Part shown: positions 6,114-13,057 of the stretch, in pieces
Layout: every line of letters starts with the position of its first letter
Position numbering within the stretch: the first letter of the stretch is position 1
Source of the DNA: an uncultured Bacteroidales bacterium
Lineage (GTDB): Bacteria; Bacteroidota; Bacteroidia; Bacteroidales; Bacteroidaceae
NCBI GenBank assembly: GCA_937901185.1
Contig: CALCHR010000186.1
Location: forward strand, 1 to 37,606
Length of the DNA: 37,606 nt
Direction of reading: 5' to 3'
Translations under genes and position numbers: made by a program
Notes under the pieces: generated by a model
Database searches by the model: none
What the model saw: only the letters and a program-made list of their open reading frames with translations
Told to the model about the DNA's origin: nothing

Positions 6114-6139
6114 CTATGCGGCCACCGCAATAGAGTGGC
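6114..6139 (+). promoter_or_regulatory. Leader with two mutually exclusive hairpins
   Basis: CTATGCGG pairs with CCGC-A-ATAG around CCA (6114-6133). Alternatively GCCAC (6121-6125) pairs with GTGGC (6135-6139). The two folds cannot coexist, and the second ends about 5 nt before the AAAGGAG ribosome site of the 255-residue gene. Confidence 0.4.
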
Positions 6140-6156
6140 AAACGAAAGGAGACAAT

Positions 6157-6924
6157 ATGTCTATTAATGAGCTTTTCCACAACGAAACGAAGGAAACCAC
6201 AAACGCCCGTACACTGAACGGAACCGCTGAGTTGACAAGAATCAGCAACAACATCGCGGTGAACATCATCCGCAGCATGGAAGAAGACATTGACAACTAC
6301 AGAGAGCGCATCGCGAAGTCCGCTAACGACTCCAAAGAGATGGATGCACTCCTCGAAGAGTTCAAACCGTGGGCTGACATCGATGAAGACAACATCATTC
6401 GCCACCTCGACGATGAGACGGTCGAAAGTATGTTGAAGTCACAACAGTCAAAACGTTCTCGCACCAAGTCGAAAACAATGACCCTTGACAACTACTGCAC
6501 ACTCATGACAGCGACAATCGCTGAGAGCTTGCTTCGTGAAATCTACAACAAACCAAAGTCCGCAGCATTTGGTAACCGCAGAAGTTCTTCGGTAGATTAC
6601 ACACCCGCACAGCTCGAATTCTACGCGGCCGACCAAGAGGCACTTAGAAAAGAGATTCGCAACATTCAGTCCAAAAAGTCAATTATGAAGTCGAAAGCTG
6701 ACTTCGATGAGTCCAGCGAACAGTGGCTCGCACTTCTCAAGGCTGAGCAGATGCTCAAAGATTTGAGAGTCAATGCGACGGTTGTAGAAGTTGACACAAC
6801 CAAGGACAAGCTTAAGGAACTCCTCGCCGGCAAAGACATTGAGCACCTCAAAGCAACGGACAGTAAAGAGTTGCTGAGCATGATTGCTGAAATGGTTGGC
6901 GGTGAAGATAATGCCGAAGCCTAA
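6157..6924 (+). CDS. 255-aa charged helical protein, 'QSKK' repeat family
   Basis: This is the first gene of a three-gene rightward operon, started by AAAGGAG. The protein is rich in Lys, Glu and Ser. 'NIQSKKSIMKSK' (residues about 169-180) and a weaker copy 'SQQSKRSRTKSK' (about 95-106) are each followed by a helix containing a 'LLKAEQML' or 'IAESLL' pattern. This matches the duplicated module of the 171-residue protein at 2729-3244. The remainder is predicted helical with no membrane segment. The family is unrecognised. Shared promoter sequence with the leftward cassettes suggests simultaneous early expression. Confidence 0.75.
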   Translation: MSINELFHNETKETTNARTLNGTAELTRISNNIAVNIIRSMEEDIDNYRERIAKSANDSKEMDALLEEFKPWADIDEDNIIRHLDDETVESMLKSQQSKRSRTKSKTMTLDNYCTLMTATIAESLLREIYNKPKSAAFGNRRSSSVDYTPAQLEFYAADQEALRKEIRNIQSKKSIMKSKADFDESSEQWLALLKAEQMLKDLRVNATVVEVDTTKDKLKELLAGKDIEHLKATDSKELLSMIAEMVGGEDNAEA

Positions 6925-7096
6925 GCACGAATATGAAATACTGATTACATACACCGAGGTCCACTCGGTGTATGTAGAAGCCGAAGATGAAGACGCAGCT
7001 AAAGAACTCGCGTTGGACCTACACAGTGAGGGTAAGACCGAGATAAGCTACTCGCGAACAGAAGCGAGTGTGAATTGGTCCGATGAGGAAGATTAA
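6911..7096 (+). CDS. Small acidic protein (61 aa)
   Basis: The start is taken as the ATG at 6911, which overlaps the end of the 255-residue gene by 14 nt; an upstream TTG-type start at 6884 has less support. The sequence 'EYEILITYTEVHSVYVEAEDEDAAKELA' is typical of small alpha/beta phage proteins of unknown function. It overlaps the next gene by 14 nt, so the three are translationally coupled. Confidence 0.65.
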   Translation: MPKPKHEYEILITYTEVHSVYVEAEDEDAAKELALDLHSEGKTEISYSRTEASVNWSDEED

Positions 7097-7466
7097 GTTA
7101 ACCGTCCAATGTCGGGTACCGTCGTGGAACTACTGCAACCTCGACGTCCCGACGGCGGACGGTCGTTATTCAAAAGAAAAGTGTAGATTTTGCGTATCTT
7201 CAAAGCAAGGACACTATTGTAGCCTATACGATGCGCAGCTAACCACAGACCCTCACTTCATACATAAGGTACCGCAGTGTATCACAGCTACAGCGGGCTT
7301 CGCGGTTAGTGTCGACGAACCGGCTACTCCTCAAGTAGACCCAAGATTCGTTGTCCGCGAGACTCTCAAGACCTACAAGAAGACTGTAGAGGACTTCGTC
7401 AAGCAAGGCTACCCAAGACACCTCGCCGAGACACTTGCAACTAAATATGTAACCGGCGACAATTAG
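7083..7466 (+). CDS. Cys-containing 127-aa protein
   Basis: This is the last gene of the rightward operon. Six cysteines lie in the N-terminal half, including CRFC (about residues 34-37) and C46, which could bind a metal. The C-terminal 40 residues form a Lys-rich helix. The product is unrecognised. It is followed immediately by a strong terminator. Confidence 0.65.
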   Translation: MRKIKLTVQCRVPSWNYCNLDVPTADGRYSKEKCRFCVSSKQGHYCSLYDAQLTTDPHFIHKVPQCITATAGFAVSVDEPATPQVDPRFVVRETLKTYKKTVEDFVKQGYPRHLAETLATKYVTGDN

Positions 7467-7495
7467 CGGTGTGCTTCGGCACACCGCTTCTCTTT
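7465..7495 (+). terminator. Terminator of the 6157-7466 operon
   Basis: AGCGGTGTGC-TTCG-GCACACCGCT is a perfect 10-bp stem with a UUCG tetraloop, followed by TCTCTTT. It overlaps the stop codon of the 127-residue gene. Confidence 0.85.
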
Positions 7496-7505
7496 GCCAA
7501 TGCGC

Positions 7506-7860
7506 TGCAGCCTCGACCGGCCCGCGCGATACTATCTACTAGTGCGCGGCCATAGTCAGCCCGTCCAATGCGTAAGCAAGGGACCCCCGGCGCGGTGTCG
7601 CTAAAGCTCTGGGCCGCTGGGACTAATCTACTAGTGAGCGAACACGACCAAACGGCGCTGCGCTGCGTAAGCAAGGAGTCCCGGTTTTATCCGGTCGCGG
7701 CGGCACCGCTATTCTTCAGCTTCAGGTCCAATAAAAGCTTTGTAGATGCCGTGTCGAACTGAACGTCACATCGACCAGCGCTGTCTTGAAAAAGCTACAC
7801 CAGAACCTGGAAGGATTCGATGCCGCGCCGCGGTGACGCTTCTATAAAAGGATTGGATTG
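7506..7860 (-). ncRNA. Structured repeat modules E and E2 (divergent)
   Basis: 7506-7580 keeps the start TGCAGCC, the ACTAT/ATAGT pair with the CTACTAGT bulge, and the GTAAGCA tail, but has a 10-nt insertion next to CAGC. 7621-7675 repeats ACTAATCTACTAGTGAGCG and GCGTAAGCAAGG. Further GC-rich pieces separated by ATAAAAG run to 7860. I see no gene in 7467-8459. Confidence 0.4.
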
Positions 7861-7869
7861 TTTGTTGTC

Positions 7870-7947
7870 ATCAGCTCTGTGTGCGGTTCAGACCCAGCGC
7901 CGCTGCGGCTGGCGGTTTGTTGACCTACAGAGTGCTTGGATGCTGAT
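7870..7947. other. Nested-stem element, possible structured RNA
   Basis: ATCAG (7870-7874) pairs with CTGAT (7943-7947). Inside it CTCTGT (7875-7880) pairs with ACAGAG (7927-7932), and CCAGC/GCTGG (7894-7898/7908-7912) form an inner hairpin. The nesting is more regular than expected by chance. Strand and role are unknown. Confidence 0.35.
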
Positions 7948-7984
7948 TAATTATAGCTCGTAAGAAAGCTTTATAAAACATTCC

Positions 7985-8230
7985 AATAACAAATAATAAA
8001 TATATATATATAATATAATATAATATAATATAATAACTAATAATATTTTATATCTTTTTATTTTATTTAATTACTTCTTTCCTTTCAGTTCTGTAGTCTA
8101 TCCTTCTGTAGTGGCGCGGTGGCGCTGTTCCACATAGGTAAAGTACTCAATCCACTTCTCATCAACTCATTAATCACACTAATCACTTTTGTCACCTTTA
8201 ATCCTCATTGTTACCCTTAATCACACATAC
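7985..8230. other. AT-rich tract and TTAATCAC repeats (possible origin)
   Basis: A (TAATA)n run covers 8011-8036. A cluster of TTAATCAC-type octamers follows at 8170, 8179, 8198 and 8217, interspersed with TTGTCAC or TTGTTACC. AT-rich DNA next to short iterons is typical of replication origins or multi-site operators. No coding sequence is seen. The choice between origin and operator is open. Confidence 0.4.
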
Positions 8231-8429
8231 CACCATTGTCACTGTTTACATTTTTCAAAATTTTTTCATCAACAAAAATTTTTCAGTAAAAATATTTTTA
8301 TATACCCCTCAGGCATTTCATAACAGTAGTTATCGCAGCAATAGCGGTTAAAAGTGTCTATTATAACAAATCGCAACAAACGGTTATTATTTAATTACGA
8401 TTTAGGCTATATTTGGTTTCCAAAGCGCA

Positions 8430-8435
8430 TATAAT
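8430..8435 (+). promoter_or_regulatory. -10 box of the 164-aa gene
   Basis: TATAAT lies 24 nt before the ATG with AGAAGGAGGTG in between. There is no good -35, so this may need an activator or a phage sigma factor. Confidence 0.4.
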
Positions 8436-8459
8436 ATTAATAGAAGGAGGTGTTTGTAG

Positions 8460-8954
8460 ATGAAAACATGCAAACAATGTGGCAGAACGCTTGATGACGC
8501 GTGCTTCAGAAAAACTAAGTCGAGAAGCAAAGGCATCTACAAGAACTTGTCGCAGGGCACCAAAACGATTTGTAAGGACTGCGAATCAATTAACATCAGG
8601 GCGCATAACGCTTTGAAGAGTGGCGACGAGGTCGCAGTGGCGAAGTTTCGAAACTACTACGAGCGTCTGGCTCTACTAGGTCATCCACCTGTAACCGCCG
8701 CGGCGAAGCGCATACTAGGCATCGATGTTGAGGAGGGTCCGGCAAACGGTCGTATCAGAGAGAACTCGTTGTTTGAGACCATTGTAGGTCAGAGCGCAGA
8801 GTTGCTTGAGCACGCAAGAAAGGTTCGTGAAAGGTCGTACGCCAGTGTAGATGAGGCGGACCAAGTGCACAGGAGGCTTGAACAGCAGTTGCGAGATGCT
8901 GACCTGTATGAGGAGATTACGAATCTGCTTGACGACTGGTATATGGACGAGTAG
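8460..8954 (+). CDS. Zn-ribbon protein with helical tail (164 aa)
   Basis: The N-terminus is a two-knuckle zinc ribbon: CKQCG (C4/C7) and CKDC (about 38-41), with the pattern 'K.C..CG....D..F......' between them. The same layout occurs in the proteins at 15242, 15556 and 17327, making a paralogous family. The C-terminal 120 residues are charged helices with a likely coiled coil near 115-155. The gene is monocistronic and ends at a bidirectional terminator. A nucleic-acid-binding regulator is plausible but unproven. Confidence 0.75.
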   Translation: MKTCKQCGRTLDDACFRKTKSRSKGIYKNLSQGTKTICKDCESINIRAHNALKSGDEVAVAKFRNYYERLALLGHPPVTAAAKRILGIDVEEGPANGRIRENSLFETIVGQSAELLEHARKVRERSYASVDEADQVHRRLEQQLRDADLYEEITNLLDDWYMDE

Positions 8955-8968
8955 AATAAGGCAAAAAG

Positions 8969-8992
8969 AAAGACCCACAATTGTGGGTCTTT
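8969..8992. terminator. Bidirectional terminator between convergent genes
   Basis: AAAGACCCACAA and TTGTGGGTCTTT form a perfect 12-bp inverted repeat between the ends of the 164-residue rightward gene and the 117-residue leftward gene. A/T runs on both sides make it suitable for either direction. Confidence 0.85.
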
Positions 8993-8994
8993 AA

Positions 8995-9348
8995 TTATTT
9001 GACTGGTAGATGATGCTCTGGGCAGATATCAGTGCCATCGAAGGCGCAGTCCTCACAGCCTTTGTAGCGCCAGCAATCCTTGCAATCATCGATGGTATCG
9101 TAACCGCGCTCCGCATACTCATCACGGCTAGCGACGGGGCAAGAACCGTCTACACATGCTACACCACAGTAATGCTCGCACTGCTTCATAGAGTGAGGCT
9201 CAGGGGCGCGCGGCGCTTTGTCGCTGCAGGGAATCTGCTTAGGACAATCTTCAGCTGTCTTGTCGCCGCATACTACATTGTCCATGTACCACGCACAACA
9301 AGCCCCTTCAGGCATCTCTGTGTAGATTTTGCAGTTGTTACACTTCAT
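8995..9348 (-). CDS. Very Cys-rich 117-aa protein
   Basis: This is the last gene of the long leftward operon. The sequence contains about 17 cysteines, including CNNC, CC, CPVAS, CKDC and CEDC, spread over the whole length. It probably folds around several zinc ions or disulfides. No signal peptide is seen, so metal binding is likelier. Function unknown. Confidence 0.7.
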   Translation of the reverse strand: MKCNNCKIYTEMPEGACCAWYMDNVVCGDKTAEDCPKQIPCSDKAPRAPEPHSMKQCEHYCGVACVDGSCPVASRDEYAERGYDTIDDCKDCWRYKGCEDCAFDGTDICPEHHLPVK

Positions 9349-9367
9349 TGGCTTATCCTCCTTGTAG

Positions 9368-9541
9368 TTATTTATTCAGTGTGCCATTGTTCTCAAGCAA
9401 TTCGTTAATGATGTTGCATAAGTATAGCGCATGTGATAATGGTATCGAGCCGCTCTTAGTATTCGTTGCCTCGCATACTAGTACTTGAAATTCCAAGCTA
9501 TCTTTAATCTTCTCTAACGCTTCACGTCTGCTCTCAGTCAT
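9368..9541 (-). CDS. Small helical protein (57 aa)
   Basis: The start is placed at 9541, where the ATG overlaps the upstream stop (ATGA) and follows AGAGGTGG. The sequence begins MTESRREALEKIK and is mostly helical. No family recognised. Confidence 0.6.
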   Translation of the reverse strand: MTESRREALEKIKDSLEFQVLVCEATNTKSGSIPLSHALYLCNIINELLENNGTLNK

Positions 9542-9720
9542 AGCGTACCACCTCTTTTTGTAAAATGCGGTATCTTGGCGTTGCACCATGGACACTCAAC
9601 AAATTCAGCCTTTGTATGAGCATCCTCCAGTATGTCCTCCTGCTCGTACTTAAATACGCAGGAGCATCTTGGACATTCGGTCTTGAACGTGTCGCTACCC
9701 GGCTCTATTATTCTTCTCAT
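9538..9720 (-). CDS. Zn-ribbon protein (60 aa)
   Basis: The ATG at 9720 follows GGAGGT; a longer upstream frame lacks a ribosome site. CPRC and CPWC knuckles separated by about 25 residues make a compact zinc ribbon. It overlaps the next gene by 4 nt. DNA or RNA binding is likely from the fold, target unknown. Confidence 0.7.
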   Translation of the reverse strand: MRRIIEPGSDTFKTECPRCSCVFKYEQEDILEDAHTKAEFVECPWCNAKIPHFTKRGGTL

Positions 9721-9733
9721 ATAGGTACCTCCA

Positions 9734-10240
9734 TCAGTTGTCAAGAAGCTTGTTGAGCAACTTCTCATACAACTCTTTGTAGGTGTCGCGCTCAGCAGCG
9801 AGCTTCACGGTGTCGACGAGTTGCTGCGACGATGGAGCTGGCGGCGCAACTGTGTAAGTGCTCCTCGACTCCACATCATTAGCGAATGCTACTGTAGTTT
9901 TCTTGGGTGTGTCGAAGTTTAGACCAAGGGAGATGGCAAGTGCTGCATCGACCATCAGCATCTCATAGTCAGTGCAAGAGCACATGTAGTCGCCGATGCG
10001 GTCTACAAATACAGTGTTAATCTGCTCGCAGAGAGCAATGGATGACTTGGGTGTGCTTCTGATGTCGACATGCGTCGGCAAGTCAGTTTTGGTTTGTGTA
10101 GTTAAGTAGACCACCTCAACTGTAGGGCTCACGGCGTTGCAGGTGTTATTGGATACTATAATCGCAGGTCTACCGGCGTGCTGCTCGGAACCCGCCTCGG
10201 TATAGCTTTTGGTGATGTAGTAGATGTCTCCTCTTTTCAT
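9734..10240 (-). CDS. MazF/PemK-family endoribonuclease-like protein
   Basis: Residues 1-115 match the MazF/PemK fold. 'MKRGDIYYI' forms strand 1, 'GRPAIIVSNN' carries the conserved RP-(A/V)-(I/V)-(I/V)-SN motif, and 'VVYLTTQ' with 'PTHVDI' and 'ALCEQINTV' follow as in mRNA interferases. Such enzymes cleave RNA at short motifs. A C-terminal extension (about 120-168) carries a PAPPAPSS linker and a Leu-rich coiled coil not usual for the family. No antitoxin gene adjoins it; an AbrB/MazE-like gene lies 23 kb away at 33212-33424. It could serve host mRNA decay or act as a non-toxic regulator. Confidence 0.75.
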   Translation of the reverse strand: MKRGDIYYITKSYTEAGSEQHAGRPAIIVSNNTCNAVSPTVEVVYLTTQTKTDLPTHVDIRSTPKSSIALCEQINTVFVDRIGDYMCSCTDYEMLMVDAALAISLGLNFDTPKKTTVAFANDVESRSTYTVAPPAPSSQQLVDTVKLAAERDTYKELYEKLLNKLLDN

Positions 10241-10452
10241 TGCTTATTGTCCTCCTGATAGTTTATTCTTGGTGTATAGTATGGGCATTCGTTGCCCTGT
10301 TCAACGGTTAAGCATCTACAATATACATAACCGTGTGTTTCAGTTTCTTCTGCGTCCTCTAAGTGGAGAGGGCAGGTGCGGCAGTTGAATATACTGCAAA
10401 GGCTGTATGTATCATACTTGCACTTGCGGCAGTTATCATTGTTCTTTACCAT
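10237..10452 (-). CDS. Cys-rich protein, tandem paralogue 1 (71 aa)
   Basis: The start at 10452 is set by GGAGGT seven nt upstream. 'NDNCRKCKYDTY ... CLTVEQGNECPYYT' closely matches the next gene upstream (10436-10630), showing a tandem duplication. About nine cysteines suggest metal binding. The end overlaps the MazF-like start by 4 nt. Confidence 0.7.
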   Translation of the reverse strand: MVKNNDNCRKCKYDTYSLCSIFNCRTCPLHLEDAEETETHGYVYCRCLTVEQGNECPYYTPRINYQEDNKQ

Positions 10453-10630
10453 CTGGCTTACCTCCATTTTCTACAAAATAAGGACATTCCTCACCGTCCT
10501 CTAATGTGAGGCAGTTACAGGTGTGCGCGGTGTCTCCGAAGTTCTTACACCATGTGCAAGACACTAACTTACAGTTATCGTTGTAGATATCATACTTGCA
10601 CTTGCTGCAGTTGTCATCATTCTTTACCAT
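10436..10630 (-). CDS. Cys-rich protein, tandem paralogue 2 (64 aa)
   Basis: Begins MVKNDDNCSKCKYDIY and ends with a CLTLEDGEECPYF motif, paralogous to the 71-residue neighbour. Both genes start inside the same junction, GGAGGTAAG-C-CAGATGGTAAAGAA with one base change, so the ribosome site was duplicated along with the gene. Confidence 0.7.
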   Translation of the reverse strand: MVKNDDNCSKCKYDIYNDNCKLVSCTWCKNFGDTAHTCNCLTLEDGEECPYFVENGGKPDGKEQ

Positions 10631-10826
10631 CTGTCTTACCTCCGCGCTCTAAGCGCTTTATACAGCGTTCAAGTTTGTCAATGTACTGGAACGACATATT
10701 AAGCATATCGTACGCGCCGTTGCACTCGTCTATTAACGGGCAGCAGTTGCCGCAGTTTGGATGCTTCTTGCAGTACTTCATACCTGCTACGAACTTGTCT
10801 GCGTCGAGCTGTCTTTGTTTACCCAT
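10617..10826 (-). CDS. Small Cys-containing protein (69 aa)
   Basis: A cluster 'YCKKHPNCGNCCPLIDEC' lies near residues 18-35, followed by a helix. The C-terminal codons (GGKTDGKE) contain the ribosome site of the next gene. Function unknown; metal binding is plausible. Confidence 0.6.
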   Translation of the reverse strand: MGKQRQLDADKFVAGMKYCKKHPNCGNCCPLIDECNGAYDMLNMSFQYIDKLERCIKRLERGGKTDGKE

Positions 10827-11145
10827 GTGGCACCTCCGGTATGTATCTCTTTTCTATCTGGCCGAGTGTAGATGCTACAGAGCTGATTACACCGCGGGCG
10901 ATGCGGCGCTGTGCTTCTTCATCCTTGATATACGAGTGTTCAAAAGCCTTGTGTAGCTCGGCACAAAGGGCAACCGACACATCATCGAATACCTCTTTGA
11001 TGGTATCACTCTTTCTTTGATAGCCTGCAGTGTAGAGAGCTTCAGCTACTCCAAGGGCTGATACGCCACCTTGCTTGCTTTGTATATCATTTACGATTTC
11101 AAGCAGCGCGTACGCCATCTCTTCTACTTGTTTTTGTTGGTCCAT
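10819..11145 (-). CDS. Helical protein of unknown function (108 aa)
   Basis: The start at 11145 (MDQQKQVEEMAYALLEIVND) follows GAAAGGTGG; the longer frame begins inside the upstream gene without a site. The protein is alpha-helical and lacks cysteine clusters, unlike its neighbours. It overlaps the next start by 8 nt. Confidence 0.65.
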   Translation of the reverse strand: MDQQKQVEEMAYALLEIVNDIQSKQGGVSALGVAEALYTAGYQRKSDTIKEVFDDVSVALCAELHKAFEHSYIKDEEAQRRIARGVISSVASTLGQIEKRYIPEVPHG

Positions 11146-11146
11146 A

Positions 11147-11284
11147 TTAGTTAATCCACCTTTCAAAAAAGTCTTCAAGTATCTCTGATACTATACAAAC
11201 TAACACAAAGAATAGTATCATAAATACTGCAATAAATATAACAGCCAGCATTAGCCAGCCAATATGTTCAAGTAACGGATTCAT
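11147..11284 (-). CDS. 45-aa single-pass membrane protein
   Basis: The ORF (MNPLLEHIGWLMLAVIF ... SEILEDFFERWIN) has one strong hydrophobic helix at about residues 9-33 and a charged C-terminus. GAGGA lies 8 nt upstream, it overlaps the preceding gene by 17 nt, and its stop directly precedes the next start. Position and composition support a real gene. A membrane role such as superinfection exclusion or lysis control is possible. Confidence 0.65.
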   Translation of the reverse strand: MNPLLEHIGWLMLAVIFIAVFMILFFVLVCIVSEILEDFFERWIN

Positions 11285-11507
11285 CGGATTGGTCCTCGAC
11301 AGGTTGGCTCATGAAGTTGTAGAGATGCTTGTGGCACTCACGGCATAAATGGAAGGTCTTTTCAGTTGCGTAGGTCTGTCTTACGTGGTGGTTATTCCAG
11401 TAATCTGTGTAGGTGTGTTGGCTGGGGCGCTGGATTGTTACTCTGAATGGCCTATCGCCATTGAGGTTCTTACCACAGTGGTCACATATTACGTTGTGTC
11501 TTATCAT
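11268..11507 (-). CDS. Zn-ribbon protein (79 aa)
   Basis: CDHC (residues 8-11) and CREC (about 55-58) form a treble-clef-like pair separated by a basic beta region (RPFRVTIQRPSQH). The tail is acidic. Probably a nucleic-acid- or protein-binding zinc finger; the target is unknown. Confidence 0.65.
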   Translation of the reverse strand: MIRHNVICDHCGKNLNGDRPFRVTIQRPSQHTYTDYWNNHHVRQTYATEKTFHLCRECHKHLYNFMSQPVEDQSDESVT

Positions 11508-11524
11508 TGCTGTTCTCCTTGTAG

Positions 11525-11758
11525 TTATTTTTGTTTATAAAGGCGACACTCTTTCTGCAAGCGCGCTATCTCTAACTTTGCACTGCGACGTGTCTTCCAT
11601 ACTATGTATCTTTGACAGTAGCTATGACAGCTACGGTACCTTTTGGTGCAACCCTTGCAAGGGGCTGGTGCTCTTGCACTGTTATCAGCACCGCATACAG
11701 GACATACCTGAGCATTCTCAGGTATGTCCATTCCGCATTTAATACAGATGTTTTTCAT
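11525..11758 (-). CDS. Double Zn-ribbon protein (77 aa)
   Basis: The second ATG (11758) is chosen because it lies 6 nt after GGAGGG and overlaps the upstream stop (ATGA). CIKCG and CPVCG make a classical zinc ribbon, followed by a second cluster CKGC...C...C and a Lys/Arg-rich helix. A similar two-part layout occurs in many Firmicutes phages without known function. Confidence 0.7.
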   Translation of the reverse strand: MKNICIKCGMDIPENAQVCPVCGADNSARAPAPCKGCTKRYRSCHSYCQRYIVWKTRRSAKLEIARLQKECRLYKQK

Positions 11759-12006
11759 TCCCATCCCTCCGGGTTATCTGATACATCTATGGGGCGGTCA
11801 CGGTTAACGATGCGAGTATTGTTAGGGAATCTTTTGCGAAGTATTTCGCGGAAGTACGGTTCAGTGTAAACACTGCACCACAGTTTACCAAAGTACTCAG
11901 CAGCGTAGCGGCGAACCTGCATTTCATTCTTAGCTACGAATTTGACGTAGTAGCCGTTAAGGCCTTGGACAAGGCTGACATAATAAATCTTACGTTCTGT
12001 AGGCAT
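11755..12006 (-). CDS. Small alpha/beta protein (83 aa)
   Basis: The ATG at 12006 (MPTERKIYYVSLVQGLNGYYVKF) has GGAGGT eight nt upstream, within the end of folD. An N-terminal beta strand pair is followed by a helix 'NEMQVRRYAAEYFGKLW'. No family recognised; no cysteine clusters. Confidence 0.65.
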   Translation of the reverse strand: MPTERKIYYVSLVQGLNGYYVKFVAKNEMQVRRYAAEYFGKLWCSVYTEPYFREILRKRFPNNTRIVNRDRPIDVSDNPEGWE

Positions 12007-12808
12007 AACGCTTAACCTCCTTAAGATGCTGCCTGTCCGCTGCATCAAGTACATTACGCATCAAGCACGCTCTGGTCAATAGACCTACGCCACCAGGTAC
12101 TGGTGTGATGGTTTGAGTCTCATAAGCTCCATCAGCATTAACGTCACCGCACAACTTACCGTTTACACGATTGATACCGACGTCAACGATTGTAGCGTGC
12201 TCATAGCAAGCGTTAGCTGATAAGAAGTTTGGTTTGCCTACCGCTGTAACTACTACGTCAGCATTCATGTATATCATTTCCTGTACCAGTGGGTTAACCT
12301 TACTGTGAAGTACTGTGACAGCCATATCGGCGTTAAGGAGTAACTTCGCGAGTGGCCTACCTACAAGCTCAGACCTGTTGATGATAACAGCGTGCTTACC
12401 TGCAAGCTCCATATTGTACTTAAGCCACTCATATATGCCGAGGGCTGTGCACGGCGTGTGTATTGCAAATGGTCCAAGACCGTCAACATCCTTGTAGCTA
12501 CCGGCAAGTGCAATAGCTTTGTGTACGTCAAGGTGCTTCGGCAATGGGAGCTGAACTATTACGCCGCTTGCCTTTGTATCGGCTACAAGCATATTTAGTT
12601 CGTCCTGCGTCAAGCTTTCAGGCAGCTTTATATGTGAGTAGGCAATACCAACCTCTTCACAATCCCTGATTTTGCCGTTTACATAAGCAGCTGATGCTGG
12701 GTCGTCACCGACGGTAATGATGCTGAGTGATACTTCGTAGTCTCTCTTGGCTACCTCAGCTTTTACGTCGTCTTTTATTTTCTGTGCAAGTTGCTTACAA
12801 GTAATCAT
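11990..12808 (-). CDS. folD: FolD: methylenetetrahydrofolate dehydrogenase/cyclohydrolase
   Basis: FolD interconverts 5,10-methylene-, methenyl- and 10-formyl-tetrahydrofolate in the cytoplasm. The 272-residue length is close to the cellular enzyme (about 280). The YxxxK pair is Y42/K46, followed by 'VQLPLP', 'KDVDGLG', 'TPCTALG', the nucleotide-binding 'NRSELVGRPLA', 'VTVLHSK', 'DVGIN', 'GDV' and 'TPVPGGVG'. All expected motifs are present, so it is probably active. In this phage it would feed methylene-THF to ThyX (23375-24220). It lies instead in the small-gene operon, overlapping its upstream neighbour by 4 nt. Confidence 0.95.
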   Translation of the reverse strand: MITCKQLAQKIKDDVKAEVAKRDYEVSLSIITVGDDPASAAYVNGKIRDCEEVGIAYSHIKLPESLTQDELNMLVADTKASGVIVQLPLPKHLDVHKAIALAGSYKDVDGLGPFAIHTPCTALGIYEWLKYNMELAGKHAVIINRSELVGRPLAKLLLNADMAVTVLHSKVNPLVQEMIYMNADVVVTAVGKPNFLSANACYEHATIVDVGINRVNGKLCGDVNADGAYETQTITPVPGGVGLLTRACLMRNVLDAADRQHLKEVKRYAYRT

Positions 12809-13044
12809 AGCTGGTCCTCCTCAACACGAAGTGGCGCACCTAATTCGCGTTCTTCAAGAAGCAGCACCAGTGCATGTGATGCCTCGAGCATCAGGCGGCT
12901 CTTGCAATCTCTTGTATGTAAGTACTTACAGTTATCGCAATGTCCATGATTACTTTTCGCACAATTTACAAGTCTGTCTTTTGTGGCATTTATATCCATG
13001 GTAGGCACCGGGCGAACGATGCCGGGGTCAAGTAATCTACTCAT
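12805..13044 (-). CDS. Small Cys/His protein (79 aa)
   Basis: A cluster 'NCAKSNHGHCDNCKYLHTRDC' lies near residues 27-47 and may bind zinc; the C-terminal half is an acidic Leu-rich helix. Its stop overlaps the folD start (ATGA), so folD translation is coupled to it. Confidence 0.65.
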   Translation of the reverse strand: MSRLLDPGIVRPVPTMDINATKDRLVNCAKSNHGHCDNCKYLHTRDCKSRLMLEASHALVLLLEERELGAPLRVEEDQL

Positions 13045-13057
13045 AATCTTTCTCCTG

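Noticed and set aside
3400..7860. CRISPR array reading of the GC-rich repeats
   Set aside because: The repeats are not identical, spacing is irregular and the segments between them are themselves related; no cas genes.
7800..7870. Possible tRNA T-arm (GGATTCGATGCC)
   Set aside because: The flanking 5-bp stem does not pair and no acceptor, D or anticodon arms can be found.
9010..9408. Rightward 132-residue hydrophobic frame
   Set aside because: It is the complement of the Cys-rich 117-residue gene; the hydrophobicity is a shadow effect and there is no ribosome site.
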